From NCBI GenBank assembly GCA_006503475.1, contig RSEH01000099.1, forward strand, positions 89,742 to 153,741: a stretch of 64,000 nucleotides of DNA, read 5' to 3'. The position numbers and the translations under genes were made by a program. Under the pieces are notes generated by a model that saw only the letters and a list, made by a program, of their open reading frames with translations, did not search any database and had not been told where the DNA came from. Origin of the DNA: Stentor roeselii. Lineage: Eukaryota > Ciliophora > Heterotrichea > Heterotrichida > Stentoridae. Each line of letters starts with the position of its first letter. Position 1 is the first letter of the stretch. Of this stretch, positions 30,896 through 40,261 are shown piece by piece.

Positions 30896-31225
30896 TGAAT
30901 TTTTACAGAGAAATGGCTATTCGATATGGTGGATGATCACATAAGTGATCTACTCACTGCTTTAAGAGACAAAATTTCTCAGTTAGCTGTTCGAAGTTGA
31001 CCACAGGACTAAAATCATTGAGAATGGAAGGGATTTGATCAAGTTTAAGTGGATTTTTATTAGTTTAAAGTGAGTGAATCAAATTTAAGCACTTTTAAGA
31101 GTATTGTAATGATTCAGACTGCTTGCAGTAAAGATCCAGATGAAAGTGAATTTAAATTATCATGAATTACTAATTGAAGTTAAGTTGACCGAAGATTTGA
31201 GTTATATTTAAACTATCTAAGTTCA
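30896..31225. other. Intergenic, 330 bp
   Basis: 5' flank of the PP2A-A gene and 3' flank of a small membrane-protein gene. A 24-codon + strand frame from about 30926 (MVDDHISDLLTALRDK...) reads coding-like but is too short to call. Confidence 0.5.
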
Positions 31226-31408
31226 TTAATAGTTAATCCTAGTCTTTGCTTCAGACTGACTCAGCACTTCATGTAAAGCTTTTGAATCAGATTCTAGTTT
31301 CAAATTCAACTTGCTCTTGACCCCATCAACCATATAAGCATAAGAACCGATTCCAAATCCAGATGTAAACAAAAGTACCTTTAGACCAAATGAACTAAAA
31401 AAAGACAT
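31226..31408 (-). CDS. Small single-pass membrane protein, 60 aa
   Basis: Begins MSFFSSFGLKVLLFTSGFGI and has one hydrophobic helix at about 5-27, followed by a charged, soluble tail (DGVKSKLNLKLESDSKALHEVLSQSEAKTRINY). An upstream in-frame ATG at 31423 adds five residues (MIKII). The signal-anchor plus helical tail resembles small mitochondrial inner-membrane or ER proteins; no family is recognised. It lies 9-24 bp after the stop of the next upstream gene. Confidence rests on composition and the clean membrane segment. Confidence 0.6.
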   Translation of the reverse strand: MSFFSSFGLKVLLFTSGFGIGSYAYMVDGVKSKLNLKLESDSKALHEVLSQSEAKTRINY

Positions 31409-31432
31409 AATAATTTTAATCACAAATATTAA

Positions 31433-32116
31433 TCATTTTTTACCTTTTTCATCATTTTCAGTCAATTTCTTCAAGTTTTCAAGACGGAAGTTGAACAAGT
31501 TTCCATCAATTTTACTAAAAATCGTTTTTTCATGAACCTGGCCTGTTAGTTCATTTTCCAATTTGACTTTAACCCGTCCTTCTTTTCTGTAGACACTTTT
31601 ATCAGTCTCGTTCATCAGCCACTCATATTTATCGATGATTTCTTTAGACTGAACGTCAACTTTTATAATTGTTTCACCGACTTTGACCTCTAAAAAGCTA
31701 TCAGAACCTGAAAAGTGATACCGATATTCATTCGATATTTTACCATTTTGTTTGCAAAGACTTAAAAGAAGATTTCTACTGTAAATTTCAGCATCTGTTA
31801 AGGAAGGGAAGTCAGAAATCAGCACTTTTTGGGTTTTTTTGTTGATTTTTAGAATAATCTTATTTTTATCTATTTTTAGACTGCCCTGAGGTTTACCGCC
31901 GATCCATTCCCCGGCCTGATCAATATTTTCTTGGCCTTTTTCAGTATTGTTAGACTGAGACATTGCCCTACCTGACAAACTATTGCTAATGCTGTACATA
32001 TTCACTTGAAATATTTGAAGTTGCAGTCCTGCACAAGCCTTTATGATGTTCATGAAAGGATTGAACATTGAACTTTTATTATTAAAATCTATGGAGATGC
32101 TAACATGAAAATCCAT
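31433..32116 (-). CDS. Hypothetical protein with HNH/AP2-like C-terminal motif
   Basis: The longest frame gives 227 residues; the internal ATG at 31963 (MSQSNNTEKG) is the more natural start, because the first 51 residues look like translated flank, leaving 176 residues. The C-terminus, FSKIDGNLFNFRLENLKKL, resembles the last strand-helix of HNH and AP2-associated endonuclease modules (pattern DGN-x-x-x-N-x-x-x-NL). The preceding YEWLMNETDKSVYRKEGRVKVKL also fits an AP2-like strand pattern. The expected catalytic His before DGN is absent (Lys-Ile), so an active nuclease is unlikely. It could be a domesticated DNA-binding protein. Family assignment is tentative. Confidence 0.7.
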   Translation of the reverse strand: MDFHVSISIDFNNKSSMFNPFMNIIKACAGLQLQIFQVNMYSISNSLSGRAMSQSNNTEKGQENIDQAGEWIGGKPQGSLKIDKNKIILKINKKTQKVLISDFPSLTDAEIYSRNLLLSLCKQNGKISNEYRYHFSGSDSFLEVKVGETIIKVDVQSKEIIDKYEWLMNETDKSVYRKEGRVKVKLENELTGQVHEKTIFSKIDGNLFNFRLENLKKLTENDEKGKK

Positions 32117-32431
32117 TCAAAATTACCCAGATATGGAAAGTCTTAATAATCAGGTTACCTGAAATTCTTGAAGGATTTAAAAAAGTAGTTTAGATAAATC
32201 TTATTAAAAGAAGCATAATTTTAGAGTTTTAAGGAGATTCAAAGAAACTGTAAGTAAACTAATTTATATCCAGGAAATAAACACAAACGCAGGTAATTTC
32301 AAATAATTATTACTCATTTGTTGAATTCATAAATTTAAATGATATTGACCAGTACTAAACTCCAATTACTCATCCCCTCTAATTACTTAACTATATGCCC
32401 AATAACCTTCAAGTTCCAGCCAGGTATAAAT

Positions 32432-33121
32432 ATGGACAGGTACTACTTGACCACTGAGCTTCTGGGTTTATGGGACGAGAAAACGACAATTCCTATCTTC
32501 CGAGGTCCTCGATACAGACGCTACCAATCAATAGACAAAATCCTCGACCTAACCGAGATCGCATCAAAAAGCGCTCCACCTTTCCCACTACACGTTCTGA
32601 ACCTGAACCCGTTCGACGATGAATGGGACGACCAGATGACTTACATAAAAGTGAACTACAATTGGCTTTTTCACCACACTTTAAGTTTCATAAGCCTTCC
32701 TCTGATGATGTATGTTTATAACCACAACTTTATTCACTACAACTTCATGTACCGAGGATTCAAGTGGTTCTTACCGCTCGTCGTCATCATGCAGTTCGAA
32801 TCGGGGTACAAGTACTACAGGACTCAAGTCACTAAAGCTTTATTGTTTGATGAGTATGTCCAGGCAAGGGCTGATGAGCTGGTTGCTCAGAAAGAACATC
32901 TGCTGAAAAGTGAAGGAGTCAAAAAATTTATTAGATGGTCTATTGACTATAAGGAAACTTTGAAAGAAGTTAAACGTGAAGCTTGCAATAATGCTGATAC
33001 TGACTTCAAACAGGCCGAAATTGCACTTCAGAGCTTTATTAACAGGTGGGTTGATCCCTCTGTTGGAATTAAGGCTCCATTTGCAGGGCCTAATTATCCT
33101 AGTATCAATCAGAGAGAGTAG
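32432..33121 (+). CDS. Hypothetical protein with one or two membrane helices, possibly mitochondrial
   Basis: From the ATG at 32432 the product has 229 residues (MDRYYLTTELLGLWDEKT); an upstream in-frame ATG at 32339 would add 31 residues of poorer quality. The middle has hydrophobic/aromatic segments around 80-100 (LFHHTLSFISLPLMMYVY) and 113-130 (FKWFLPLVVIMQFESGY), followed by a Lys/Glu-rich helix and a proline-rich end (KAPFAGPNYPS). Such Trp/Tyr-rich proteins with a single hydrophobic hairpin occur among ciliate-specific subunits of mitochondrial respiratory complexes, but this is a guess from style only. TAG stop, 20 bp from a convergent gene. Confidence 0.8.
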   Translation: MDRYYLTTELLGLWDEKTTIPIFRGPRYRRYQSIDKILDLTEIASKSAPPFPLHVLNLNPFDDEWDDQMTYIKVNYNWLFHHTLSFISLPLMMYVYNHNFIHYNFMYRGFKWFLPLVVIMQFESGYKYYRTQVTKALLFDEYVQARADELVAQKEHLLKSEGVKKFIRWSIDYKETLKEVKREACNNADTDFKQAEIALQSFINRWVDPSVGIKAPFAGPNYPSINQRE

Positions 33122-33141
33122 TTAGAATAAGTAAGACTAGA

Positions 33142-34416
33142 TTATACAGCTTTTTGCAGCTTGGTTAGCAATGCTGCAGTGTTGTCATTCGACAAAGTTT
33201 TCGACATCAGCTGGAACTCAATTTCACTTAAATCATTTTTCGTGATAACCCATCCCAAGTCAACCATTTGTTTCCAAAAGTCCAAAACTTCGATTTCCCC
33301 AAGTGAAGGTTTATATCTTTTAATCCTAAAAGTTTCAATAATATTCATATAAGCCACTCCTTGTTTTTTTGACTGAATCTGCCTAGACCTTCTACTAGAT
33401 TCAACAGATTGTCTAAAGTTTTCAAACTTCTTCAAAGAATGCATACGATTACGAAATTTTTCATGATCATTTTGAATAAGTGCAACTTTTTGCTTGAGGA
33501 TCAAAGGACGTTCCAGGTCAATTTTAGAAAGAATGTCCATCAACTTCTGGTTTTCCTTCAAACGTGCCTGGTTAAAACCTTGCACCGAGTCAGTGAATAT
33601 CGGCTGGGTCTTGCTTAAAGCTTGTCTCGAGTACCTAGCAGGACTTCTCACTGTTTTCCCCGGAGAAGACTGAATAAACACTGAAGATCTCTTCGAATTC
33701 TTCAAAGAACTCGTTTTTAAATCAAAAGTCTGAGCAGGAGTCCTTAAAACACTAGCTCTTTTATTCCTATCCTCCAAGTTTTTAATCAAATTCGAAGCTT
33801 TCACATCAAAATCTTCTTTAAACTTCGAGATCTTCGCACTGGCCTTGTCAAGTCTAACTAAAATCTCATCATTGTACTTCATTTTCATGTAATTCGAGCC
33901 CTTATTCTCTAAATACTCCTGAAACTGCGGCAGTTTTGTTGAACTTTCAATACGGCCAGTGCGAAAAGACACAAAAGGTAAAACTGTAGGTCGAGGGGTG
34001 CCTCCTCTAGAACTTAAAGTCTTGTCGAAAGAGTTGCTGAAAGACGAGTTCTCTTCTTTTAACACCTGACCGATTACTCGCTTTCCTGCTCGGCTTAGAC
34101 GGACCTGGTAGTTGAAATTTTTGATGGAAAAGTTTAGGTTTTTTTTTAGATCTGCTGTCTTTACTTGCGGAGCTGAAGTCGCTTTTGTTGTTTGAGCTGG
34201 CTTTGAAGTCTCTTTTTGCTCGATCTTGACTGGATTTCGAAGACGATTACGGGATAGGTTGGAAATGTACTGGATTTCCTTGTATACGGCGTTGACTAGG
34301 TTTTTACCTTCTGTGTGGGCCTTTTTTGGGTTTATCATTGTGTTCACTTTTTCGATTCCTAATGCGATTTCGAGGGTTCCGTTTAGTGAAGACTTGATAT
34401 CGTCGAAAATATGCAT
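33142..34416 (-). CDS. Hypothetical basic protein, 424 aa
   Basis: No known domain recognised. The N-terminus is helical (MHIFDDIKSSLNGTLEIALG). Residues 70-300 are low-complexity, rich in Ser, Lys, Arg and Pro with several short SP/TP sites, typical of a disordered, phosphorylated region. The C-terminal 80 residues are more ordered (GEIEVLDFWKQMVDLGWVIT) and may be an interaction module. It could be a cytoskeleton-associated protein. Start codon is 82 bp from the divergent VPS33 start; both are preceded by compact promoters. Confidence 0.8.
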   Translation of the reverse strand: MHIFDDIKSSLNGTLEIALGIEKVNTMINPKKAHTEGKNLVNAVYKEIQYISNLSRNRLRNPVKIEQKETSKPAQTTKATSAPQVKTADLKKNLNFSIKNFNYQVRLSRAGKRVIGQVLKEENSSFSNSFDKTLSSRGGTPRPTVLPFVSFRTGRIESSTKLPQFQEYLENKGSNYMKMKYNDEILVRLDKASAKISKFKEDFDVKASNLIKNLEDRNKRASVLRTPAQTFDLKTSSLKNSKRSSVFIQSSPGKTVRSPARYSRQALSKTQPIFTDSVQGFNQARLKENQKLMDILSKIDLERPLILKQKVALIQNDHEKFRNRMHSLKKFENFRQSVESSRRSRQIQSKKQGVAYMNIIETFRIKRYKPSLGEIEVLDFWKQMVDLGWVITKNDLSEIEFQLMSKTLSNDNTAALLTKLQKAV

Positions 34417-34498
34417 TATTGAATATCGTTGCTTGGAATTTACATGGGATGGGATTTCAAATTATTCACCTTTTGAAGTTATATTTAATAAACTCAAC

Positions 34499-36262
34499 AT
34501 GGAAGCCGAGACCAACGCCAGGTTCCAATCATTACGCGAGGTGGCCCGTCAGCGTATCCTAGAGATCCTCGACATGATCCAAGGTCAAAAATTCTTAGCA
34601 ATAGACCCTTCTCTAGTAGGCCCTCTGAGCCTAATAATCGAGATGTCAGTGTTGAAAGAGCACGGGGTGTCGAAAGTATCCCATATCGTTGAAAAAGACA
34701 TTGAAAGTGACAGTCGAGACGTCATTTACATCTGCCGTCCGACTATTCAGATGATGCAACTGATCAGTGCACATGTTAAAAAAGGACATGATTCACGTTA
34801 TGAACAGCATCGATACCATCTCTATATGTGTCCGAGAGCTACGACTGTCTGTGAGAAAATTCTCATTAGTAATAATGTGATGATTGACTTTGATACTATT
34901 GATCAGATCAATTTGTTCTTGATTCCTCTTGAAAATGACTTGTTGTCCATGCAAATGGACAGAGCATTTCGAGAAATCGTTCTAGACAAAGACTTCTCAG
35001 TCTACCACTACATCGCTCGAGCAATTCTCCAACTAGAGCATAACTACGGTCCAATCCAACTAAAAGAAGGAAAAGGTACCGCATCGAGTCAAGTTCTAAG
35101 AATTCTCAAAATGCTAGAAGACGATGACCTTGAATACATAAACGAAGTCCCAATCAGTGTTTTTTCAAGTGCAGTGCTGATCGACCGAGAAGTCGACATG
35201 ATAACTCCTCTCTGCACGCCACTGACTTACGAGGCGTTAATCGACGAAGTATTCGGCATTTCCAACAACATCATCCGAGTGAACCCTCGAGTTCTAGAAA
35301 ATGATTCAGACCGTCAAATCCAAATTTCTTTAACCTCCGCCGACAATGTTTTTGGAGAAATTCGCGATTTGAACTTCTGTGTCCTGAAACCACTTCTAGT
35401 AGAAAAACTAGAAAACATCGACAACACCTACAAAGAAAAAGACCAGCAGAAATCCGTGGAAGAACTAAGCAAATACATGAAAAAGTTTAAACAAGCTCAT
35501 AAAGAAGCGAGTTTTGTTCAGAATCATCTTCACCTGGCGATTCACATCACGAATGAAACAGTGAAAAACCCTTTTTTTAACCAAAACCTTGACATTGAGC
35601 ATTCGATTATCATGGGCGATTCAGACACCCAGATATTGGAAAATATTGAACGACAGATCGGCATGGGCGAGGACTTGACAACTGTTCTAAGACTTTTATG
35701 TTTGTTGTCAGTGGCTCAGAACGGGTTAAAAAGCAAGTTTTTTGACTTTTTCCGCAGAGAGATCCTTCAAACTTACGGCTTCGAACACATCCTCACCTTG
35801 TCCAACTTGGAAAAGGCAGGTCTGCTCAAGAAGCAAGAAGGAAAAAACACCTGGGCTGGACTTATCAAGTCCTTCAAGCTGATAAAAGAAGATGTGAATC
35901 AAAGAGTTCCAGATGATATCGCATATGCTTATGCTGGATACGCTCCTCTTTCTTTAAGACTCGTCGAAGCACTTTACTCTTCTGGCTGGAATACGGAAAG
36001 TGTTCGAAATCTTCCTGGGGATTATTCTTGTATTAAACTTGCAACTGAGGATAAAAAACCGATGGACAAACCACTTGTACTCCTTTTCTTTGTTGGAGGA
36101 GTCACATTCGCAGAAGTCGCTGCTGTGAGATATCTAAACAAGCTGCCTGAGGCAAGAAGAGAATTTGTAATCGCGACTACTCACATCATCAACACGAAGA
36201 GCTTCATTGATGCGGTGAGTGAAAAGATCCAGAATGAAATAGAGAGAAGTAGCATCGACTAA
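34499..36262 (+). CDS. VPS33: VPS33-like Sec1/Munc18 (SM) protein
   Basis: A 587-residue SM-family protein that, in HOPS/CORVET complexes, templates SNARE assembly for vacuole and endosome fusion. The N-terminal domain matches VPS33 (LREVARQRILEILDMIQGQK, then GPLSLIIEMSVLKEHGVSKV and IIY/ICRP-type strand DVIYICRP). Further family signatures are SVFSSAVLIDREVDMITPLCTPLTYEALIDE (the SM core) and the C-terminal KPLVLLFFVGGVTFAEVAAVR. The frame is open upstream of 34499, but the ATG there aligns best with the VPS33 N-terminus (MEAETNARFQSL). Complete; TAA at 36260-36262 directly abuts the stop codon of a convergent gene. Confidence 0.94.
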   Translation: MEAETNARFQSLREVARQRILEILDMIQGQKFLAIDPSLVGPLSLIIEMSVLKEHGVSKVSHIVEKDIESDSRDVIYICRPTIQMMQLISAHVKKGHDSRYEQHRYHLYMCPRATTVCEKILISNNVMIDFDTIDQINLFLIPLENDLLSMQMDRAFREIVLDKDFSVYHYIARAILQLEHNYGPIQLKEGKGTASSQVLRILKMLEDDDLEYINEVPISVFSSAVLIDREVDMITPLCTPLTYEALIDEVFGISNNIIRVNPRVLENDSDRQIQISLTSADNVFGEIRDLNFCVLKPLLVEKLENIDNTYKEKDQQKSVEELSKYMKKFKQAHKEASFVQNHLHLAIHITNETVKNPFFNQNLDIEHSIIMGDSDTQILENIERQIGMGEDLTTVLRLLCLLSVAQNGLKSKFFDFFRREILQTYGFEHILTLSNLEKAGLLKKQEGKNTWAGLIKSFKLIKEDVNQRVPDDIAYAYAGYAPLSLRLVEALYSSGWNTESVRNLPGDYSCIKLATEDKKPMDKPLVLLFFVGGVTFAEVAAVRYLNKLPEARREFVIATTHIINTKSFIDAVSEKIQNEIERSSID

Positions 36263-36619
36263 TTAATTTAGGATACGCTTTTGGAATAAAATCACTCGAT
36301 CTTTAGGCGGGACTTGCTTGGTTGATGAGCTTATCAGGATTAATTCTAGCTTTTCTAAGTAGTCCTCGCTCAGTCTCAGCTCTTTTTCGAGACTTTCTAA
36401 CTCGAGATGAAGTCGCTGGTCTGAACGAAAGATGCTGGAGCGGATAAAGGAAAAGTAACTTTTTTTACTTTCTAGTGTTGAAAGATGGCTTTTTAAACAA
36501 GCTTCAGAGAGAGTTAAACGATCTTCTTGGAATCTCAGTTCAGAAAGTAACTCGTTTATCAGAGAATCGGTGACTGACTTTAGGTCTTGAAGTTCACTTG
36601 AGAGTATCGCGGTTTCCAT
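36263..36619 (-). CDS. Small coiled-coil protein, 118 aa
   Basis: Almost entirely alpha-helical with heptads from residue 5 to 100 (for example ELQDLKSVTDSLINELLSEL and HLELESLEKELRLSEDYLEK). No other motif. Length and all-helical nature are consistent with a small subunit of a tethering, kinetochore or cytoskeletal complex; identity unknown. Its start is 94 bp from the divergent kelch gene and its stop codon touches the VPS33 stop codon. Confidence 0.78.
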   Translation of the reverse strand: METAILSSELQDLKSVTDSLINELLSELRFQEDRLTLSEACLKSHLSTLESKKSYFSFIRSSIFRSDQRLHLELESLEKELRLSEDYLEKLELILISSSTKQVPPKDRVILFQKRILN

Positions 36620-36713
36620 GATTTTTAATGAAAATATCTGAAATCTTTAACAGTCATAATGGTTTTAAACCATTAACACCCAGTTCAAACGCTTCTTTCA
36701 AATAATAATAAAA

Positions 36714-39061
36714 ATGTCGAGACCTGATCTGGGAGTCTCTAATTTGATATCAAGCTTAAGTTCATCAGAACGTTTAAAAGTAAATCTTACTCAGCTTCTT
36801 GAACTATGCCAAGAATGGGACTCATCGAAACTAGAACTGAAAGAAGCACTTGAGTCTTTATCACAAGGAGAAACTCGAAAAGTCAGCATTGATTGTGAGA
36901 CGGAAAATGATTATTGGGATAGCAAATGGACCATCACGAATTCTGTCGGTAAAAATAAATAGTCTCTGGAAGACAACTTACTCGATGGGGAGTGGCTGCT
37001 GCTTCTATCGATGAAAAACTTTATCTGTTTGGTGGACGTGGAGGAGATTCTAGACCTCGTAATTCTTTTCATATTCTTGACCTGAATACAGGACATTTTA
37101 CCTTATTTCGCACAACTAATACCCCTAAAGGCCGGGAGGGTCATTCTATGAGTGCCTATAAGAATTTGTTGATTATATATGGAGGTTGCGAGTCAGGAGG
37201 CAATGAAAACGACCCCTTTGAAGACATCTGGGTGGTAGATATCGAAACACGTACTTGGAGCAAGCCGAACACAACCGGTCGTCGTCCAGAAGCTCGAGAA
37301 GGTCACGCTGCAGGTGTAATAAGAAACTTCATGTTAATCTACGGAGGTTCAGGTACCAAGTCCCTTCTAGCGAACATGTTCTCCTTCAATTTAACTACAT
37401 TCGAATGGAAAGAACTAGAACAGCAAGGCCACTCAATGGGTCCTCGAGAAAGCATGGGCGCCACCGTAGTCGGCGACAACATGTTCCTATTCGGAGGCAA
37501 CGTGAACGACAAGCAAGACGAGTCCGACGAGTACACCGACGACCTATTCATGATTTCCCTGAAAAACAACACAGCCCACGTGAAAAAGTTAATCCCTGCA
37601 AGTCCTATACCTCCCAAAAGACTCTCCCATTCCCTCAGCAACCTGAACAACAAGTACCTCATCCTCTTCGGAGGTGAAAGCTTCGGCCAGGCCCTTAACG
37701 ACATCTGGGTCTTCGACATCGACAAAAACATCTGGCATGAAATAAAACCTCAAAATAGCATCTCTGCAAGAATGGCTCATGTTTGCTATTGTTACAAAGA
37801 CTCCGTCTTTGTTTTTGGAGGAATGGCGCAGGACCAGGTAGTCAAAAGCGACCTTGCAATATTAAAATTCGGGAAATGTGAAATCAATGTCAACAATGGA
37901 AGCGGAGTTAATCCCAAGAGGAAGTTTACAAAGTTAATCAATGTCACTGCTCGCACTGTTCCTACCGTCGCTGGGGGGTTTAAAGAGTCGCTCAGTAGTT
38001 TTTGTGAAAAATGTGGACATGCTTCTGGAGTTTGCAAGTTCTGTGAAAGGTTTAATGATATGGCCTTTCCACTTTTTAGCTTTTTTCCTAGGATTCAACT
38101 TGCGACTTCAGCGGTTGAAGCTCTTGCTTCGCAGTTTCAGGATCCTTTTGCTGCGGTTTTAAGAATCGCTGAAGTGCTTCAGACAAGTTGTGTTGCTTTC
38201 TCGATTGCAGGGTCTGTGAATATGAAAGGAAATAATATCACTAAAAATATGCAGAATGATAACCAGAGGGAATTCACAGGAAAAGGTGAAAATGAAAATG
38301 ATCAAAAAAATCACAAATCAATTCAACAAGTTCCCATCCTAGAAATATCATCTAAAATTGAGTTATCTCCTGAAAAACTAGCGAATCTTTGCACAGGAGT
38401 GTCGAATCAGAGCCTTATCCCTTCATTTTTCTGTCTTTCAGAAACGTCGGTGATAATCTCAAGAACTTCAGAACATTTGACAGTTGCACTTTTACATAAG
38501 CAAGATTTTAGAATTTCTTTATATTTGGCGGTCTTTGATAACAACCAAGAGGCGCTTTACCCTTCGAAGGACTTGGTAGGTCCGACTATGGTGAATGTGT
38601 ATTCGAGAAGTCATTTGCAGTCAATTGATGTCCTTCGGCACCCGAAAGGCACGAGTGTCTTTTTGTATCCGAAGGAAATTGATAGTGCTCTTGGGGATCT
38701 CTTGTTTCAAGGGAATAGTTTCAGTGCTTTGGTTAGCATGATGAAAGGTGTTCATTATATTGTTGGTGGAAGTTTAGTCAAAAAGGAAAAAATGGAAAAA
38801 GAAAATATTTCGGGAAAATTTAAAGTTTTTAAATACTCTGGAGGACCTTTTGCTTTGCTGGTTTATGTTAAGAAAAAACTTGCTTATTGGGAATTTAGGA
38901 AAAATGATAAAAGTAAGAGGAATAGGGATGATTGTCTTATTATTAAACTTGATCAAGTGGAGTTGCTCTCGAATGTCACTGGACTGTTGAAACTTAGTTC
39001 TCAGACTATGGAAATTTTTGCTGAGGTTTTTGGAAGTTCGAAGAAGAGATGTTTGGAGTGA
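36714..39061 (+). CDS. Kelch-repeat protein, 777 aa, two exons
   Basis: Exon 1 (36714-36948) encodes an N-terminal helical region; exon 2 (36963-39061) starts inside the first kelch strand. A 14-nt intron at 36949-36962 (GTAAAAATAAATAG) joins them in frame, giving ...NSVVSGRQLTRWGVAAASIDEKLYLF, where GR-x-L-T-R-W-G-V is the expected lead into a kelch blade. Six blades follow at about 80-375, with double-Gly and Trp signatures (LYLFGGRGGD, LLIIYGGCES, FMLIYGGSG, NMFLFGGNV, YLILFGGES, SVFVFGGMA). Next comes a possible zinc knuckle (CEKCGHASGVCKFCERF) and a C-terminal region of unknown fold. Kelch propellers bind proteins such as actin or ligase partners. Role unknown. Confidence 0.88.
36949..36962 (+). 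other. Candidate 14-nt intron (kelch gene)
   Basis: GTAAAAATAAATAG, with GT...AG ends like the 15-nt introns but one base shorter. It is the only GT-AG choice here that restores the kelch frame. Confidence 0.6.
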
Positions 39062-39110
39062 GTCATAATTAAAGAAAAGAAATTTAAGTTCTAATCAATT
39101 TTCATCTAGC

Positions 39111-40028
39111 TTAGTTAAGGACACAACTCTCATAAGTGGGAATCATGTACTTGATGTTGATAAAAGCATCTTCACCTCCAGTTGTTTCTAGAAGTTCCAA
39201 AGTTTCTTGAATGAGTTCTCCAATATTATGTCTTTTTCTCTGTGAATAGTCAATCTTGTCTCCATAGTTTACGTTTTTCTGTTTGAATATGTTAAAAACC
39301 GGCAAAATCTGTCGATAGTAAGGGACTAAAGCCTCGCCGATCATATCAGCACAAGTGACAAGTTTTTGAAGAATCTTTAGAATCACACAGATTATGTCCG
39401 GGTCTCTAGTATTCAAAGCAGTCTTAATAGGAATAATCAACTGAGGAATAACCGGCAGTACTTTATTCCCGCCATGTTCAAGCATATCAAACACTCCCTG
39501 AATAGCTAAAAACCGATACGGGTCACATTTTTCCCTCAACCCATCAAAGAAAATCGGTAAATAATGATGATAATCAAGCTGATCAACAGGCACCTTCCAA
39601 ACAATCTTATTAGTCCCTCCATGACTGACAGCAATAGGCATGTCTCCTCGATCATAAAACCTTCTAAATTCACTAGAAGGAATATTTCGCCTTTCAAAAG
39701 CCCCTGCTCTAGGAGGGTTACTAGCAGGCAAGATGAATCCCTGCGAAAGCGACGAAGTCTTCCCCCCCGACCCGGCGCCTTTCTTCGTGTACTGGTTCGG
39801 GGCACTTGCCGCGTATGAAGCCTCATGAGCCGTGTTCAGTTTAAACTCAGTTGAAATCTTCTTCGTCGGTATTACGAAGTCCTTGTTCGGAAAGTCTCCG
39901 AATGGCGAGTGATTGTTTCGAGGTAAGAACTTTGAGTCGGTTCCTGTCGCTGGGCCACCTGTCTTGGATAACATCTTGCGCAGATGGTCTTCGGTTGCCA
40001 GATATTGGGCTGGTGAGGTCGATACCAT
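39111..40028 (-). CDS. PACRG: Parkin co-regulated gene protein (PACRG)
   Basis: A 305-residue axonemal inner-junction protein that links the A- and B-tubules of ciliary doublets. The conserved core begins near residue 128 and contains [77 protein letters not shown], and the end sequence [20 protein letters not shown], which match PACRG along their full length. The N-terminal 120 residues are disordered and Ser/Gly/Lys-rich, variable in the family. Divergent from coronin with 233 bp between starts; the flank is G/T-rich on the + strand. Complete single exon. Strong evidence that the organism builds motile cilia. Confidence 0.97.
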   Translation of the reverse strand: MVSTSPAQYLATEDHLRKMLSKTGGPATGTDSKFLPRNNHSPFGDFPNKDFVIPTKKISTEFKLNTAHEASYAASAPNQYTKKGAGSGGKTSSLSQGFILPASNPPRAGAFERRNIPSSEFRRFYDRGDMPIAVSHGGTNKIVWKVPVDQLDYHHYLPIFFDGLREKCDPYRFLAIQGVFDMLEHGGNKVLPVIPQLIIPIKTALNTRDPDIICVILKILQKLVTCADMIGEALVPYYRQILPVFNIFKQKNVNYGDKIDYSQRKRHNIGELIQETLELLETTGGEDAFINIKYMIPTYESCVLN

Positions 40029-40261
40029 TTTTATATGGCAGTTATGAAGGTTTGACTTTAGAATTGTTCTATTTTGGTTTGAGGGTTGGAGAGAGTTTAG
40101 GAGAAACGGGGTTTAAAAGGGAGGTTTTATCGGATTTGTTGGGGAAATTTAGTTTGGGCTCGCAAATGCTCGCTTTAGGAGAGAGGATTTTAGGAATTTT
40201 AGTTTAGAGGTTTGGAGAAGTTAAGAGGGTTGCATAGCTTGGGGAATAAAATTCCTAATAA

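Noticed and set aside
34226-34498. 91-codon N-terminal extension of the VPS33 frame.
   Set aside because: It overlaps the divergent gene's start and reads as antisense of it; VPS33 homology begins at the ATG at 34499.
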